NCBI RefSeq assembly: GCF_040567655.1
Contig: NZ_JBEXAC010000002.1
Span: 248,001-312,000, forward strand
Origin: Chitinophaga sp. H8
Lineage (GTDB): Bacteria; Bacteroidota; Bacteroidia; Chitinophagales; Chitinophagaceae
Reading direction: 5' to 3'
DNA: 64,000 nucleotides
The translations under genes were made by a program, and so were the position numbers. This document shows, piece after piece, positions 9,801 through 18,007 of this stretch (its first letter is position 1; each line of letters opens with the position of its first letter). The notes beneath the pieces were generated by a model. The model was not told the origin of the DNA. It searched no databases and saw only the letters and a list, made by a program, of their open reading frames with translations.

Positions 9801-10449
9801 GTATTGCCTGGATGATATCAGAAAAACCTATTTCTGCCGCATCCATTTTGTTCTTATCTACATTGATCTGGATCTCCCGGTCCAATGCACCCACAATGTC
9901 CACCCGTGTGATCTCTGTCAGTGCTTCAATGCGGTCCTGCATTTCGTCCGCATATTCCTTCAACTGCTGCAACTCAAAATCGCCCGACAGGTTCACGTTC
10001 ATGATCGGGATCTGGGATACATCTATCTTGATGATCTGTGGCTCCTGGAATTCCTGGCTGGTGACTGGCAGGTCTTTCTTGGCCTGGTCTACCTTTTCCC
10101 GTACTTCCTGTCTGGCCCTGTCCATGTCTTCCCCGGCTTCAAACTCAATGGAAATAGCCGAGTAATCCTGCATAGAAGTACTCTTGATCTTTTTCACCCC
10201 GGAAATCCCGCCCAATTCTTTTTCAATAGGCTTGGTCACCAGTGTTTCCATATCCTCCGGTGAGGTGCCAAAATATACCGTACTGATATAAAACTGTGGA
10301 AATACCACCTCCGGGAATTGCTCCTTGGGCAGGGAATTATATGATAATATACCGGCCAGGGCAATGATAATAGTGGCTACATAAATGCTTACCTTATTAT
10401 CAATGGCCCAACTGGTAGGTTTAAACTCTTTATTCAGGTTGTCTTGCAT
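6892..10449 (-). CDS. RND-family multidrug/solute efflux transporter (AcrB type)
   Basis: An inner-membrane proton-driven pump of 1185 residues. The N-terminal helix (about 22-42) is followed by a porter domain, a helix bundle with the paired acidic residues GIVVDDAIVVIEN (proton relay in TM4), a second porter half and a C-terminal helix bundle. It is longer than AcrB (about 1050). Part of the excess is a linker of about 90 residues after the first bundle (around DFMDRHEGENHPKPKF) with two additional predicted membrane helices, a form common in Bacteroidota. It is encoded with its adaptor, outer-membrane channel and repressor, forming a complete tripartite system. Exported compounds cannot be deduced. 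Confidence 0.95.
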   Translation of the reverse strand: MQDNLNKEFKPTSWAIDNKVSIYVATIIIALAGILSYNSLPKEQFPEVVFPQFYISTVYFGTSPEDMETLVTKPIEKELGGISGVKKIKSTSMQDYSAISIEFEAGEDMDRARQEVREKVDQAKKDLPVTSQEFQEPQIIKIDVSQIPIMNVNLSGDFELQQLKEYADEMQDRIEALTEITRVDIVGALDREIQINVDKNKMDAAEIGFSDIIQAIQGENITISGGLVTMGGQKRTLSVKGEYKDPTKIANIKVRGQSGATVYIKDIAEVVDGFKEQESYARLDGKNVITLNVIKQSGKNLIDASDKIQAVIKDMQATYLPKGLNVTITADQSKSTRVTLHDLINTIIIGFVLVTVILMFFMGAVNAIFVALSVPISMFIAFLLMPMYGFTLNMMVLFSFLLALGIVVDDAIVVIENVHRIFYERKDLGIVKAAKVAAGEVFLPVFSGTLTVLAPFVPLLFWPGIIGKFMYFLPVTLITTLGASLIVAYIINPVFAVDFMDRHEGENHPKPKFDKKFKILTAIFGVLALIGYASAFGVGNFVVFVYLLIVLERFWLGGVARRFQHNIWPRVQEWYKRILKWCIVGWRPVGIVIGTFGLLFFSIFLTALRSPRVVFFPQADPNFIYTYIDLPNGTDQRYTDSITHIIENRITKVVGANNPIVESIISNVAKNAGDPSQMDLSTQPQKGKVTVAFVEFGARNGQSTVQYLDKIREAVKGIPGADITVEQEQGGPPTGKPINIEITGDNFDDLTATSFRLKRYLDSLQIGGVEELKSDFQSDKPEIVVSIDRERANQEGISTGQIGSTLRTALYGTEASKFRDAKDDYEIMVRLREDQRNNINTLMNLNLVYRDMNMGGAVRKVPLSAVADIKFSNTYAGIKRIDQKRVITLYSNVLTGYNANEIVQKIQQELDHNFTRPNGVTVRMTGEQEDQMETMNFLMLAMLGAFGLILMIMVTQFNSIGRPLIIFMEILFSIIGVFLGFAIFGMDISIVMTGVGIMALAGIVVRNGIVLVEFTDLLIQQGTPVHEAVVEAGKTRMTPVILTAIAAILGLIPLAVGLNIDFAGLFSRFDPHIFFGGDNVAFWGPLAWTMVYGLVFATFLTLILVPVMYAMNKRSIDVLDYYNLPRGLKYVPFLVLILKLFMKKETVRKLHDLKYVSPKPYEFFNGVADAEEKEHAHQVKGISVN

Positions 10450-10510
10450 AAAAGTGTGTTTACAACAGGTAAACGTAATGTCGTGTGTATATTCCTGTTA
10501 CTGGCGTCAG

Positions 10511-11626
10511 CTATAACTTGATCAGGTCATTATCATTCAGTCCCTGGTAGCCCATGGTTACAATTTTATCGCCGGGCTGCAAACCACTCTTGATCTCTGC
10601 CATGTCATTATAAGTATGTCCTACTTCCAGGTTCCTTCTTTGTGCCATTTGTTTGCCATTAGCTTCTTTTGCTACAATTACATAAGGTTTACCCATGGAA
10701 TACTGGATCACATTTACAGGTATTACTACGGCATTTTTGGCTACATAATCAATGATCCTGATCCGGGCAATCATATTAGGCCGTAAGGCGGCATCCGGCT
10801 TCAATCCTACTTCCACTTTAATGGTACGGCTCAGCGGATCAATCAGGCGGGAAGCAAACGTGATGCGGGTACGTATTTCCTTATCTATATCCGGGAATAC
10901 TACTACCACTTCATCTCCGGTTTTTATTTTGCCTGCATAAGATTCTGCCACATTGGCCACTACTTTCAGGTTGTTGGAATTCACCACCCGGAAAGCCGGT
11001 GCACCAGGCTGTGCAGCATCTCCAATCTTTGCAATTACCGCATCTACGGAACCAGAGATAGGAGCAATGATACGGGTCTGATTCAATTGATCCTGCATGG
11101 TCCCCATCTTCCTTTCCAGGCTTTCTTTATTGTTTTTGGCGCTCAGGAACTGTACTTCTGAACCTATCTTTTGTGACCACAGGTTTTGCTGCTTTTCATA
11201 CAAGGTAGTGGCCAGTTCCAGCTGGGTTTTCAATTCAGCCATTCCTGCCTTTAGTACCTGGTCATCCACCTGGGCCAGTACTTGTCCCTGCTTTACCTGT
11301 TGTCCTTCTTTTACATAAATGGCCGTAATAATACCAGGCACTTTGGAAGTCACATTTACATTTTCCCTGGCATCCACACTTCCCTGTACATCTATAAAGT
11401 GCTCAAACAAAGTATCCTCTACACTGGCAATGGACACTGTTTTCACTTTGGCACTGGTATCATTCTTGTTCACTTCTTTTTCCAAAGCAGCTATTTCTGT
11501 TTCCAGTTTAGCTTTTTGTTGCTTTAACTGTTCCAGTTTGGCAGCACCATTTTTACTGCTATCACCACCACCGCAGGCAGCCAGTAATAAGGTAAGGAAG
11601 GGAACTACGAAATATCTTTTGGTCAT
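10511..11626 (-). CDS. RND efflux periplasmic adaptor (HlyD/AcrA family) lipoprotein
   Basis: The protein has 371 residues. A lipoprotein signal (LTLLLAACGGGD, lipidated Cys near 18) precedes a coiled coil (about 30-58), a barrel-sandwich hybrid starting at VNVTSKVPGIITAIYVKEGQQVKQGQ, an alpha hairpin (about 130-190), a return lipoyl half (IIAPISGSVDAVIAKIGD) and beta-barrel / membrane-proximal domains. It bridges the RND pump and TolC-like channel. The gene is 61 bp upstream of the pump gene and downstream of the TolC-like gene in the same orientation. Confidence 0.95.
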   Translation of the reverse strand: MTKRYFVVPFLTLLLAACGGGDSSKNGAAKLEQLKQQKAKLETEIAALEKEVNKNDTSAKVKTVSIASVEDTLFEHFIDVQGSVDARENVNVTSKVPGIITAIYVKEGQQVKQGQVLAQVDDQVLKAGMAELKTQLELATTLYEKQQNLWSQKIGSEVQFLSAKNNKESLERKMGTMQDQLNQTRIIAPISGSVDAVIAKIGDAAQPGAPAFRVVNSNNLKVVANVAESYAGKIKTGDEVVVVFPDIDKEIRTRITFASRLIDPLSRTIKVEVGLKPDAALRPNMIARIRIIDYVAKNAVVIPVNVIQYSMGKPYVIVAKEANGKQMAQRRNLEVGHTYNDMAEIKSGLQPGDKIVTMGYQGLNDNDLIKL

Positions 11627-11645
11627 AAAAACTGTATTTTAAAAA

Positions 11646-11700
11646 TTAGCTATTGGCTTTAGCTATCAGCTGTTAACCTTTGCCAATAGCAGATAGCTAA
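11646..11700. repeat. Intergenic imperfect inverted repeat (AGCTATTGGC type)
   Basis: Between the TolC-like and adaptor genes, TTAGCTATTGGC (11646-11657) faces GCCAATAGCAGATAGCTAA (11682-11700), with a further AGCTATCAGC copy between. The result can fold into a long imperfect hairpin in the operon mRNA. It could modulate transcript processing between the two genes or be a dispersed intergenic repeat. Confidence 0.55.
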
Positions 11701-11717
11701 AGGCTAACAACCGTATT

Positions 11718-13082
11718 TTAAAGTTTACCGTATGATTTCAGGTATTCAATTTTAGCTACCACAGCATCATATAATGCGGTGAAATAATTATTCTGTGCCT
11801 TCAGCAGATCTGTTTCCGCTGTACTCATTTCCAGACTGGAACCTACCCCTTCCCGGTATTTGATCTGGGTAGTATTATATACATCTTGTGCCAGCGCCAT
11901 ATTCTTTTCCTGTGATTCCAGTGTTAACACATTATTCCGGAGTGTGGAAGCTGATTGCTCCTGCTGAAGATCTATGCTCTGCCGCAGGTTTTCCATAGAC
12001 ACTTCCGATTTTTTCACAGCCAGAAATGCCTGATCTACCTGCCGTTTCCGCTGAAAACCACTGAATATGGGAATGGAGAGATTTAATCCGTATCCTACAT
12101 ATCCGTACCACATCTCACTGTTAAAATAATTGAACTTATTACTGGCCCTGGAAACCCCTCCTGTACCAAAGAGAGATAAGGTGGGTAGTCCTTTCATCTT
12201 ATATCTTTTCAGATCATATTCATTGGCCTTCTTTTGTGCATCCAGCAACTGGTATTCTATCCGTTGTGTGTAGTCAAAATCGGTTATCTCTGCAACCCCT
12301 GCTTTTATCTGGCTGGTAGACAAAGAGTCTGTCAACTCAATCTGTTGTTTGATCGGCATACCCATCTGGTATTTCAGTGCTGCGGTGCCTACTTCCAGTA
12401 AGTTCTTTAATTTGGTCTGTTCAGTACGCAGATTTGTCAGCTGTACCATCAGCCGGTCTACATCCAGTTTTTCTACCAGTCCGTTATCATAAGACACCTT
12501 TACTTCGTGCAGCATTTTTTCCAGGTTAGTAATATTCCCTTCCAGGATACTCAGCGCCTTCCTGCCGGAAAGTACATTGTAATAAGCCTTATATACCGCT
12601 TCTTTCACATCCACTTCTGTTTTCTGTACATTCTTCCGCACCAGGTCTTCCAGAGTTTTCCTGGCCTGTAAGGCTACCAGTACACTTGGATCAAACAGTG
12701 TTTGATTGAGCTTTACTTCGCCCACCGCATTGTATTTCAATCCAAACTCAAAAGGTACCAGTGTACCTTTAGGAACACTGGGATCAAAATTGGAAGCGTC
12801 TATTAATTGTTTCTGAATAATGGGATTATCCTGGTACATACCATTTGCAGACAAAGACGGTAAGGCCATTCCACTTACTTCTTTATTTTTGGCTAATTGT
12901 ATCAGCTCGTCCAGTTTGGCTGTTTTGACTGCTGTCTGATTAGCCAGTGCAAATTCCACTGCCTGCTGGGCAGACAATGGTACTACTCCCGGGGTAATAG
13001 GTTGTTGGGCCTGTGCCCGGCTAATCATCATCAACAGCAGCACCAGGCATGCGATACCGGTGTGCCTTCTTTTTAGTTGCAT
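11718..13082 (-). CDS. TolC-like outer-membrane efflux channel protein
   Basis: The protein has 454 residues with a signal peptide (cleavage after about residue 25, ...SRAQA). Two outer-membrane efflux protein repeats of long helices follow; LSAQQAVEFALANQTAVKTAKLD opens the first. Typical late features are YGLNLSIPIFSGFQRKRQVDQA and YREGVGSSLEMSTAETDLLKAQNNYF. It forms the trimeric exit duct of the tripartite pump encoded downstream. The start is 5 bp after the TetR stop, so repressor and channel are translated from one message. Confidence 0.95.
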   Translation of the reverse strand: MQLKRRHTGIACLVLLLMMISRAQAQQPITPGVVPLSAQQAVEFALANQTAVKTAKLDELIQLAKNKEVSGMALPSLSANGMYQDNPIIQKQLIDASNFDPSVPKGTLVPFEFGLKYNAVGEVKLNQTLFDPSVLVALQARKTLEDLVRKNVQKTEVDVKEAVYKAYYNVLSGRKALSILEGNITNLEKMLHEVKVSYDNGLVEKLDVDRLMVQLTNLRTEQTKLKNLLEVGTAALKYQMGMPIKQQIELTDSLSTSQIKAGVAEITDFDYTQRIEYQLLDAQKKANEYDLKRYKMKGLPTLSLFGTGGVSRASNKFNYFNSEMWYGYVGYGLNLSIPIFSGFQRKRQVDQAFLAVKKSEVSMENLRQSIDLQQEQSASTLRNNVLTLESQEKNMALAQDVYNTTQIKYREGVGSSLEMSTAETDLLKAQNNYFTALYDAVVAKIEYLKSYGKL

Positions 13083-13087
13083 ATTGC

Positions 13088-13702
13088 TTATTTGGTTTGC
13101 GATAGTTGTTTGTACTTTTCGATAAGTTTATACCCTTTCATCGAGGCCACACCATATAGAAAATGTTCCAGCAACTCTCTCTGCACCTGGCTCAGGTCCC
13201 ATCCCGAAATGGGAAACGCCTCTGGTTGAAAACAAAGCATGGCTGATGATACCCGGAATAAGGTCATGATATCTACATTGATATCTGCCCGGTAGATCCC
13301 CTCTTTAATCCCACGTTCCAGGTTTTCACGCACGGTATTATGCAGGTAATTGTTCCGGTATTCCTGAAATACCTGGTATGCCTTGGCATGAAACTTTTGC
13401 AGGTCCAGCATTACTACCGGGTTCATATTCCGGAATAGCTGTTCCAGTGTTTTCATTACCAGGAACAATTCCTGGATAGCATCCGAGGACCTGTCCCGGT
13501 TAGTAGCACAATTTTCCTCCATCATCTTCAGCTCGCGCGATATAGCATTTACCACCAGATCATCCTTATCCGCAAAATGGGCGTACAAAGTTTTCTTTGA
13601 AATGCCCATCTTGTTAGCAATGTCGTCCATGGTAATAGACCTCGTGCCATACTGCCTGAACAGGCCGAAAGCCGTGTCTAATATGCGCTCCTGTACTTCC
13701 AT
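13088..13702 (-). CDS. TetR/AcrR-family transcriptional repressor
   Basis: The protein has 204 residues. The N-terminal helix-turn-helix covers about residues 5-50 (GLFRQYGTRSITMDDIANKM, then GISKKTLYAHFADKDDL). The rest is a ligand-binding domain that varies between family members. It is first in the efflux operon. Its promoter is overlapped by a 9-bp inverted repeat, so the simplest model is autorepression of the whole pump operon, relieved by a pump substrate. The ligand is unknown. Confidence 0.93.
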   Translation of the reverse strand: MEVQERILDTAFGLFRQYGTRSITMDDIANKMGISKKTLYAHFADKDDLVVNAISRELKMMEENCATNRDRSSDAIQELFLVMKTLEQLFRNMNPVVMLDLQKFHAKAYQVFQEYRNNYLHNTVRENLERGIKEGIYRADINVDIMTLFRVSSAMLCFQPEAFPISGWDLSQVQRELLEHFLYGVASMKGYKLIEKYKQLSQTK

Positions 13703-13740
13703 ATATGTATCTTCTATAACAGATTTATGCTATGCTCACA

Positions 13741-13771
13741 CAAAACTATGGAAACTTTTTAAACTACCAAA
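13741..13771 (-). promoter_or_regulatory. Bacteroidota-type promoter of the efflux operon
   Basis: Reading leftward, the -33 box TTTG (13771-13768) and the -7 box TAGTTTTG (13748-13741, matching TAnnTTTG) are separated by exactly 19 bases, the consensus arrangement for the Bacteroidota primary sigma factor. The -7 box is 39 bp from the TetR start codon. Confidence 0.75.
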
Positions 13772-13777
13772 GTTTCC
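13750..13777. promoter_or_regulatory. Putative TetR operator (inverted repeat over the promoter)
   Basis: Perfect 9-bp arms GGAAACTTT (13750-13758) and AAAGTTTCC (13769-13777) with a 10-base spacer cover the -33 box and most of the promoter spacer. TetR dimers bind such palindromes, so bound repressor would block RNA polymerase. The rightward hydrolase gene begins about 107 bp away and could share control. Confidence 0.72.
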
Positions 13778-13883
13778 AGCACGTTTTTATTGTATACTTG
13801 GGCCAAATCATTCTAAAGGGGTGGATAACAATTATTTGCACAAAAACATAATACGTTTTACCCGGGTTATTTAGTATATTAGG

Positions 13884-14708
13884 ATGATGCCATCCAATCA
13901 TAACCGCATACAAATTCTTTATTTCCACGGTGGGCCGGGGTTTAATTCAAATCCTGAAAAGCACCTGCTTTCAGCACCATTTGCGGCGGCGGGCATTGAG
14001 TTACATTTATGGAATGAGCCTTCCATTCTTCGCCCGGAAGGGCCGCTTTATGAGCATGCACATGCCTTCTATAATTATCTTGAGCAGGCAGAACAGTTTC
14101 TGTTACAGCATTACCGGGGCACTCCCCTGGTTATAATGGCACATGCCTTTGGCGCTCAGGCCGCCTGTTTTTTATGCAACCGGCATCCGGAACTGATCAG
14201 GCAGGTATTTTTTATCGCTCCCGACATCTCTGTTACCCATGCCGATATTCACCGGTTTCATCATATGATCAGCTATTACCGGGGCAAAAAGGATAAACGG
14301 GCGGATATATTATCGGAAACACTGCGTTATTATAATGGTAAAATGGATGCTGCCACACAGAATGCATTCCTGCTGATGTACGACAGTGGCTGCCTGTTTG
14401 ATTACTACTGGCATGATAAGCAGCAAATGGCCTCCTTTCTTTCCTGGTATCAGCCTGCTGAATATAATATTGATGCCACTGCCTTCTTTGGCGTACGTCA
14501 GTCCTGGCATCCTGTTCAGATGCGTCCCTCTGCCATACCAGCCGCAGCCATATTTGGCATGCACGATATTATTATCTCCCGGGAATCTGAAACCAGCCTG
14601 CTGCAGCAATGGTGGCCACAGCTGGATACCTATGAACTGGAAGCTACTGCCCACTATCCGCATATAGAAGCTACAGATGCCGTATTAAAGCTGTTATTAC
14701 ACGCATGA
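13884..14708 (+). CDS. Alpha/beta-hydrolase-fold protein lacking the usual nucleophile Ser
   Basis: The protein has 274 residues. HGGPG at residues 15-19 is the oxyanion-loop motif of proline-iminopeptidase-like hydrolases. The nucleophile elbow reads MAHAFGAQ (85-92), so the serine of Gly-x-Ser-x-Gly is Ala88 (codon GCC, 14145-14147). The later acid (GMHDIII) and histidine (AHYPHIEA) positions look intact. It may therefore be a non-catalytic member, or use another residue. It is transcribed divergently from the TetR/efflux operon, with no partner that suggests a substrate. An overlapping ATG one codon on is an alternative start. Confidence 0.75.
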   Translation: MMPSNHNRIQILYFHGGPGFNSNPEKHLLSAPFAAAGIELHLWNEPSILRPEGPLYEHAHAFYNYLEQAEQFLLQHYRGTPLVIMAHAFGAQAACFLCNRHPELIRQVFFIAPDISVTHADIHRFHHMISYYRGKKDKRADILSETLRYYNGKMDAATQNAFLLMYDSGCLFDYYWHDKQQMASFLSWYQPAEYNIDATAFFGVRQSWHPVQMRPSAIPAAAIFGMHDIIISRESETSLLQQWWPQLDTYELEATAHYPHIEATDAVLKLLLHA

Positions 14709-14737
14709 TCCCGCTCTCATTAATGGAAAATAATGTC

Positions 14738-14745
14738 TAATTTTG
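14738..14745 (+). promoter_or_regulatory. Putative -7 promoter box of the DUF502 gene
   Basis: TAATTTTG matches TAnnTTTG and lies 22 bp before the start codon at 14768. No convincing -33 TTTG is seen at the expected distance, so the assignment rests on the -7 box alone. Confidence 0.4.
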
Positions 14746-14767
14746 CGGTGTCTGCACATCTTAAAAT

Positions 14768-15406
14768 ATGTCTCCTAAATTGAAACTCAAGGTACTTGCC
14801 TCCCGCATATTACGTTATTTCTTCCAGGGATTACTGATACTTGCGCCTATTGGTATTACTGCACTGACCCTGTATTGGGCCTTCGTGACCATTGACAATA
14901 TTATTCCCAAGGAATTCATCCCGGAAGGTGCTCCCTTTGAATTTTTACGCTACAAAGGTGTAGGATTTGCGCTGGTGCTGATCCTGGTGATAGTGGTGGG
15001 CTATCTCAGTTCTTCGTTTATTATTGGCCGTATTTTCGACCTGTTCGACCACCTGCTGGAACGTACGCCTTTTATCAAATACATCTACACTTCTATCAAG
15101 GATGTCTTTGATGCTTTTGTGGGTGATAAAAAGAAATTTGACCATCCTGTGCTGGCCCAGATCTATGGGGTAGATGTATGGGAAATTGGTTTCATCACGC
15201 AGACAGATGTCAGCAACCTGGGTATGGAAGGTTATCTGGCGGTATATGTACCACATGCCTATGCCATTACCGGTAAGGTGTTTATTGTACCTAAGGAAAA
15301 AGTAAAACCACTGGAAAACATTTCTGCAGGTGAAGCGATGAAGTTTGCCGTAAGCGGTGGGGTCACTAACGTAGTACGCAGGGAAACCGAAGACCCCGGA
15401 GTATAA
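14768..15406 (+). CDS. DUF502 family integral membrane protein
   Basis: The protein has 212 residues with two N-terminal membrane helices (about 15-37, FFQGLLILAPIGITALTLYWAF; about 57-80, GVGFALVLILVIVVGYLSSSFI). A soluble C-terminal domain contains the family segment LLERTPFIKYIYTSIKDVFDAF and a late GGVTNVV. DUF502 proteins are widespread and uncharacterised. It appears monocistronic here. Confidence 0.88.
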   Translation: MSPKLKLKVLASRILRYFFQGLLILAPIGITALTLYWAFVTIDNIIPKEFIPEGAPFEFLRYKGVGFALVLILVIVVGYLSSSFIIGRIFDLFDHLLERTPFIKYIYTSIKDVFDAFVGDKKKFDHPVLAQIYGVDVWEIGFITQTDVSNLGMEGYLAVYVPHAYAITGKVFIVPKEKVKPLENISAGEAMKFAVSGGVTNVVRRETEDPGV

Positions 15407-15543
15407 CCGGGGCATATCACTATAGCACACCTTCCACATTAACTTACAGTTAACGGCTGATTGAAAAAAAATAACCAGGTTTGCAAGACTGCTGCTATCC
15501 TAGCAGCAGGTATGTTTTGTTATTCACCTGTAAAATCAACCGT

Positions 15544-16527
15544 ATGTTAACCCTCCACCCCCGTTGTTGCCTGCTGCTGATACTGATTTTTTCCGTATTA
15601 CCTTTAAAGTTATCTGCCTGGGGATTCTTTGCTCACAAGCGTATCAACAGGCTGGCCGTCTTTTGCCTGCCTCCCGAAATGCTGGTCTTTTACAAGGCTA
15701 ACCTGGAATATATTACCATCCATGCCGTAGACCCCGACAAGCGGAGGTATGCCTTAGCGGGGGAAGGTGCCCGGCACTTTATCGACCTGGACTATTACGG
15801 TATGCCTCCCTTCAACCTCCTGCCGCGGTCCTGGAGCCAGGCCGTAACCCGGTATAGTGCAGATACCCTGCAACGTTACGGGGTATTGCCCTGGCACCTG
15901 GAAACGATGCTGGCCAGGCTTACCCGCGCCTTTGAAGCCCGGGATCCCGCACGGATTCTTAAATTATCCGCCGACCTGGGGCATTACATGGCCGACGCCC
16001 ATGTACCCCTGCATGTCTGCAGTAACCATAATGGCCAGCTGACCGGCCAGCACGGCATCCATGCATTGTGGGAAACCCGGACCCCCGAACTCCTGGCCGA
16101 CCGTACCTTCAGCTACTGGGCAGGAAAAGCTACCTATATTGAGTATCCCCGCCAGTATATCTGGCAAATTCTGATAGCCAGTGCGCAAGCTGCAGATACT
16201 GTGTTGCAATATGAAAAACAGCTGCGTAATACTTTCCCATCCGGACAACGGTATGCTTTTGAAAACAGGAACGGGGTATTACTCAGAAATTACGCAGAAG
16301 CGTATACGAAAGCCTATCACCGGTCAATGGGTAATATGGTGGAACGCCGGATGCAAGGCGCTATCGCAGCCGTGGCGGCCTTTTGGTACACTGCATGGAC
16401 AAATGCCGGCCAGCCATCCTTAAAAACATTTACCCGTATTACCACCTCTCCGGAAGACGAAGCTGCCTTCCGGCAGTTGAATCTCCAATGGCAACGCGGT
16501 AAAATCCTTGGCAGGGAACATGACTAA
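15544..16527 (+). CDS. Zinc-dependent phospholipase C / S1-P1 nuclease-like secreted protein
   Basis: From the ATG at 15544 (an upstream TTG at 15481 only adds an unlikely leader) the protein has 327 residues. A signal peptide ends at LKLSA|WGFFAHKRIN. In this superfamily the mature N-terminal Trp itself coordinates zinc, and the next His (AHKRIN) and the LGHYMADAHVPLH cluster provide further His/Asp ligands; all are visible. Such enzymes hydrolyse phosphodiester bonds in lipids or nucleic acids outside the cytoplasm. Which substrate applies cannot be decided here. Neighbouring genes give no functional link. Confidence 0.8.
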   Translation: MLTLHPRCCLLLILIFSVLPLKLSAWGFFAHKRINRLAVFCLPPEMLVFYKANLEYITIHAVDPDKRRYALAGEGARHFIDLDYYGMPPFNLLPRSWSQAVTRYSADTLQRYGVLPWHLETMLARLTRAFEARDPARILKLSADLGHYMADAHVPLHVCSNHNGQLTGQHGIHALWETRTPELLADRTFSYWAGKATYIEYPRQYIWQILIASAQAADTVLQYEKQLRNTFPSGQRYAFENRNGVLLRNYAEAYTKAYHRSMGNMVERRMQGAIAAVAAFWYTAWTNAGQPSLKTFTRITTSPEDEAAFRQLNLQWQRGKILGREHD

Positions 16528-16613
16528 ACTCCTTATTAACAGTCCTTTTCAGTCATAACAGATTAACTGTTAAAATATTTATTATTAAAAGGGATTATTA
16601 ATGAAAGATATTT

Positions 16614-16621
16614 TATCTTTG
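16614..16621 (+). promoter_or_regulatory. Putative -7 promoter box upstream of serC
   Basis: TATCTTTG matches TAnnTTTG and lies 139 bp before the serC start, in AT-rich DNA. There is no clear -33 box, so this is a weak assignment. It would give a 5' leader of about 130 bases. Confidence 0.3.
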
Positions 16622-16760
16622 TTTATACCATCCTTTTTAACCTTGTCCTATACCTCAGATCTTACATCTGGTGCTTGAAAAGCCAAACTTTTTTTTCCGT
16701 TCCTTAGAAAAACCAAACATAGTGGAAAGAGCTAACAATGAATTTAATCTAGATCGCAAC

Positions 16761-17831
16761 ATGAAGGTGCACAATTTTAACGCAGGTCCTTCTGTATTAC
16801 CCAATGAGGTGTTGTACAAAGCCAGCAAAGCCCTGATCGACTTTGAAGGTTCAGGAATGTCTATACTGGAAATCGGTCACCGTACTTCGCCGTTTATAGC
16901 GGTGATGGAAGAGGCCCGCAGCCTGGTAAAGGAACTGATGCAACTGGAAGACGACTTTGAGATCCTGTATTTACAAGGCGGCGCTACTATGCAATTCCTG
17001 CAGGTACCTATGAATCTCCTCGAAAATGGTGATACGGCAGCTTATGTGGATACCGGTGTTTGGTCCAACAAAGCCATCAAGGAAGCCAAATCATTTGGAT
17101 TTGTAGATGTAATCGCCTCTTCCAAAGAGAGCAACTACAATCACATTCCCAAACAATTTAATATTCCGCCCCAGGCCAAATATCTTCATATTACCACTAA
17201 TAATACCATTTATGGTACGCAGTGGCAAATGACACCTGTTACTGATGTGCCCCTCGTGGCAGACATGAGTAGCGATATCCTGAGCCGCAGCATGGACTTC
17301 AACAAGTTTTCGCTGATCTATGCAGGGGTACAGAAAAATATGGGAGCCGCTGGTGCCACCATGGTAGCTGTGCGTAAAAGCATGCTGGGTAAAATTACCC
17401 GCAAAATACCTACCATCATGGATTACAAGCTGCATATCGAAAATGGTTCCATGCTCAATACCCCACCGGTATTTGCAGTATATATCTCCATGCTTACCCT
17501 TCGCTGGCTGAAAGAACAAGGTGGCATTACAGCTATTGAAAAAATCAATGATAAGAAAGCTGCAATGCTGTATGATGAAATAGATCATAATCCCCTGTTC
17601 CGTGGTACTGTTGCCAAGGAAGACCGCAGTAAGATGAATGTTTGTTTCATTATGGACAAACCGGAAATGGAAGAGGAATTCCTGAAATTCTGCGCAAAAG
17701 AAGATATCGTGGGTATCAAAGGCCATCGCTCTGTAGGTGGGTTCCGTGCCTCCCTTTACAATGCGTTGCCGCTTGAAAGTGTAGAAGTAATGGTGGAAGC
17801 CATGAAGTACTTCAGCCTTAAAAAGGCATAA
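16761..17831 (+). CDS. serC: Phosphoserine aminotransferase
   Basis: From the ATG at 16761 the protein has 356 residues, matching the usual size of about 360; a GTG at 16671 would add 30 atypical residues. The enzyme converts 3-phosphohydroxypyruvate and glutamate to phosphoserine in serine biosynthesis, and it also acts in vitamin B6 synthesis in some bacteria. Hallmarks are NFNAGPSVLP at the N-terminus, LQGGATMQF (about 71-79), NNTIYGTQ (about 147-154) and the PLP lysine in YAGVQKNMGAAG (Lys192). A DUF1015 gene follows, as often seen near serine-pathway genes in Bacteroidota. No serA is present between them here. Confidence 0.96.
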   Translation: MKVHNFNAGPSVLPNEVLYKASKALIDFEGSGMSILEIGHRTSPFIAVMEEARSLVKELMQLEDDFEILYLQGGATMQFLQVPMNLLENGDTAAYVDTGVWSNKAIKEAKSFGFVDVIASSKESNYNHIPKQFNIPPQAKYLHITTNNTIYGTQWQMTPVTDVPLVADMSSDILSRSMDFNKFSLIYAGVQKNMGAAGATMVAVRKSMLGKITRKIPTIMDYKLHIENGSMLNTPPVFAVYISMLTLRWLKEQGGITAIEKINDKKAAMLYDEIDHNPLFRGTVAKEDRSKMNVCFIMDKPEMEEEFLKFCAKEDIVGIKGHRSVGGFRASLYNALPLESVEVMVEAMKYFSLKKA

Positions 17832-17926
17832 TGATCTGCCGCTATACTTATGATAGCAGCATCATAACATAGGTTTACCCCTGAACTCCGACACATTCAG
17901 ACGTTGATTAACCACATAAATTAAAC

Positions 17927-17952
17927 AGGCTTTGGAATATATTCCAAAGCCT
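17927..17952 (+). terminator. Rho-independent terminator after serC
   Basis: A perfect 26-base palindrome (AGGCTTTGGAATA and its complement) is followed by TTCTTTATTTTT. It lies 95 bp after the serC stop and before the DUF1015 gene, so the two genes are probably mostly separately transcribed. Confidence 0.82.
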
Positions 17953-18007
17953 TTCTTTATTTTTATAACATAGTATCACATTACTCACGCATCTTTAATT
18001 CATAGCT

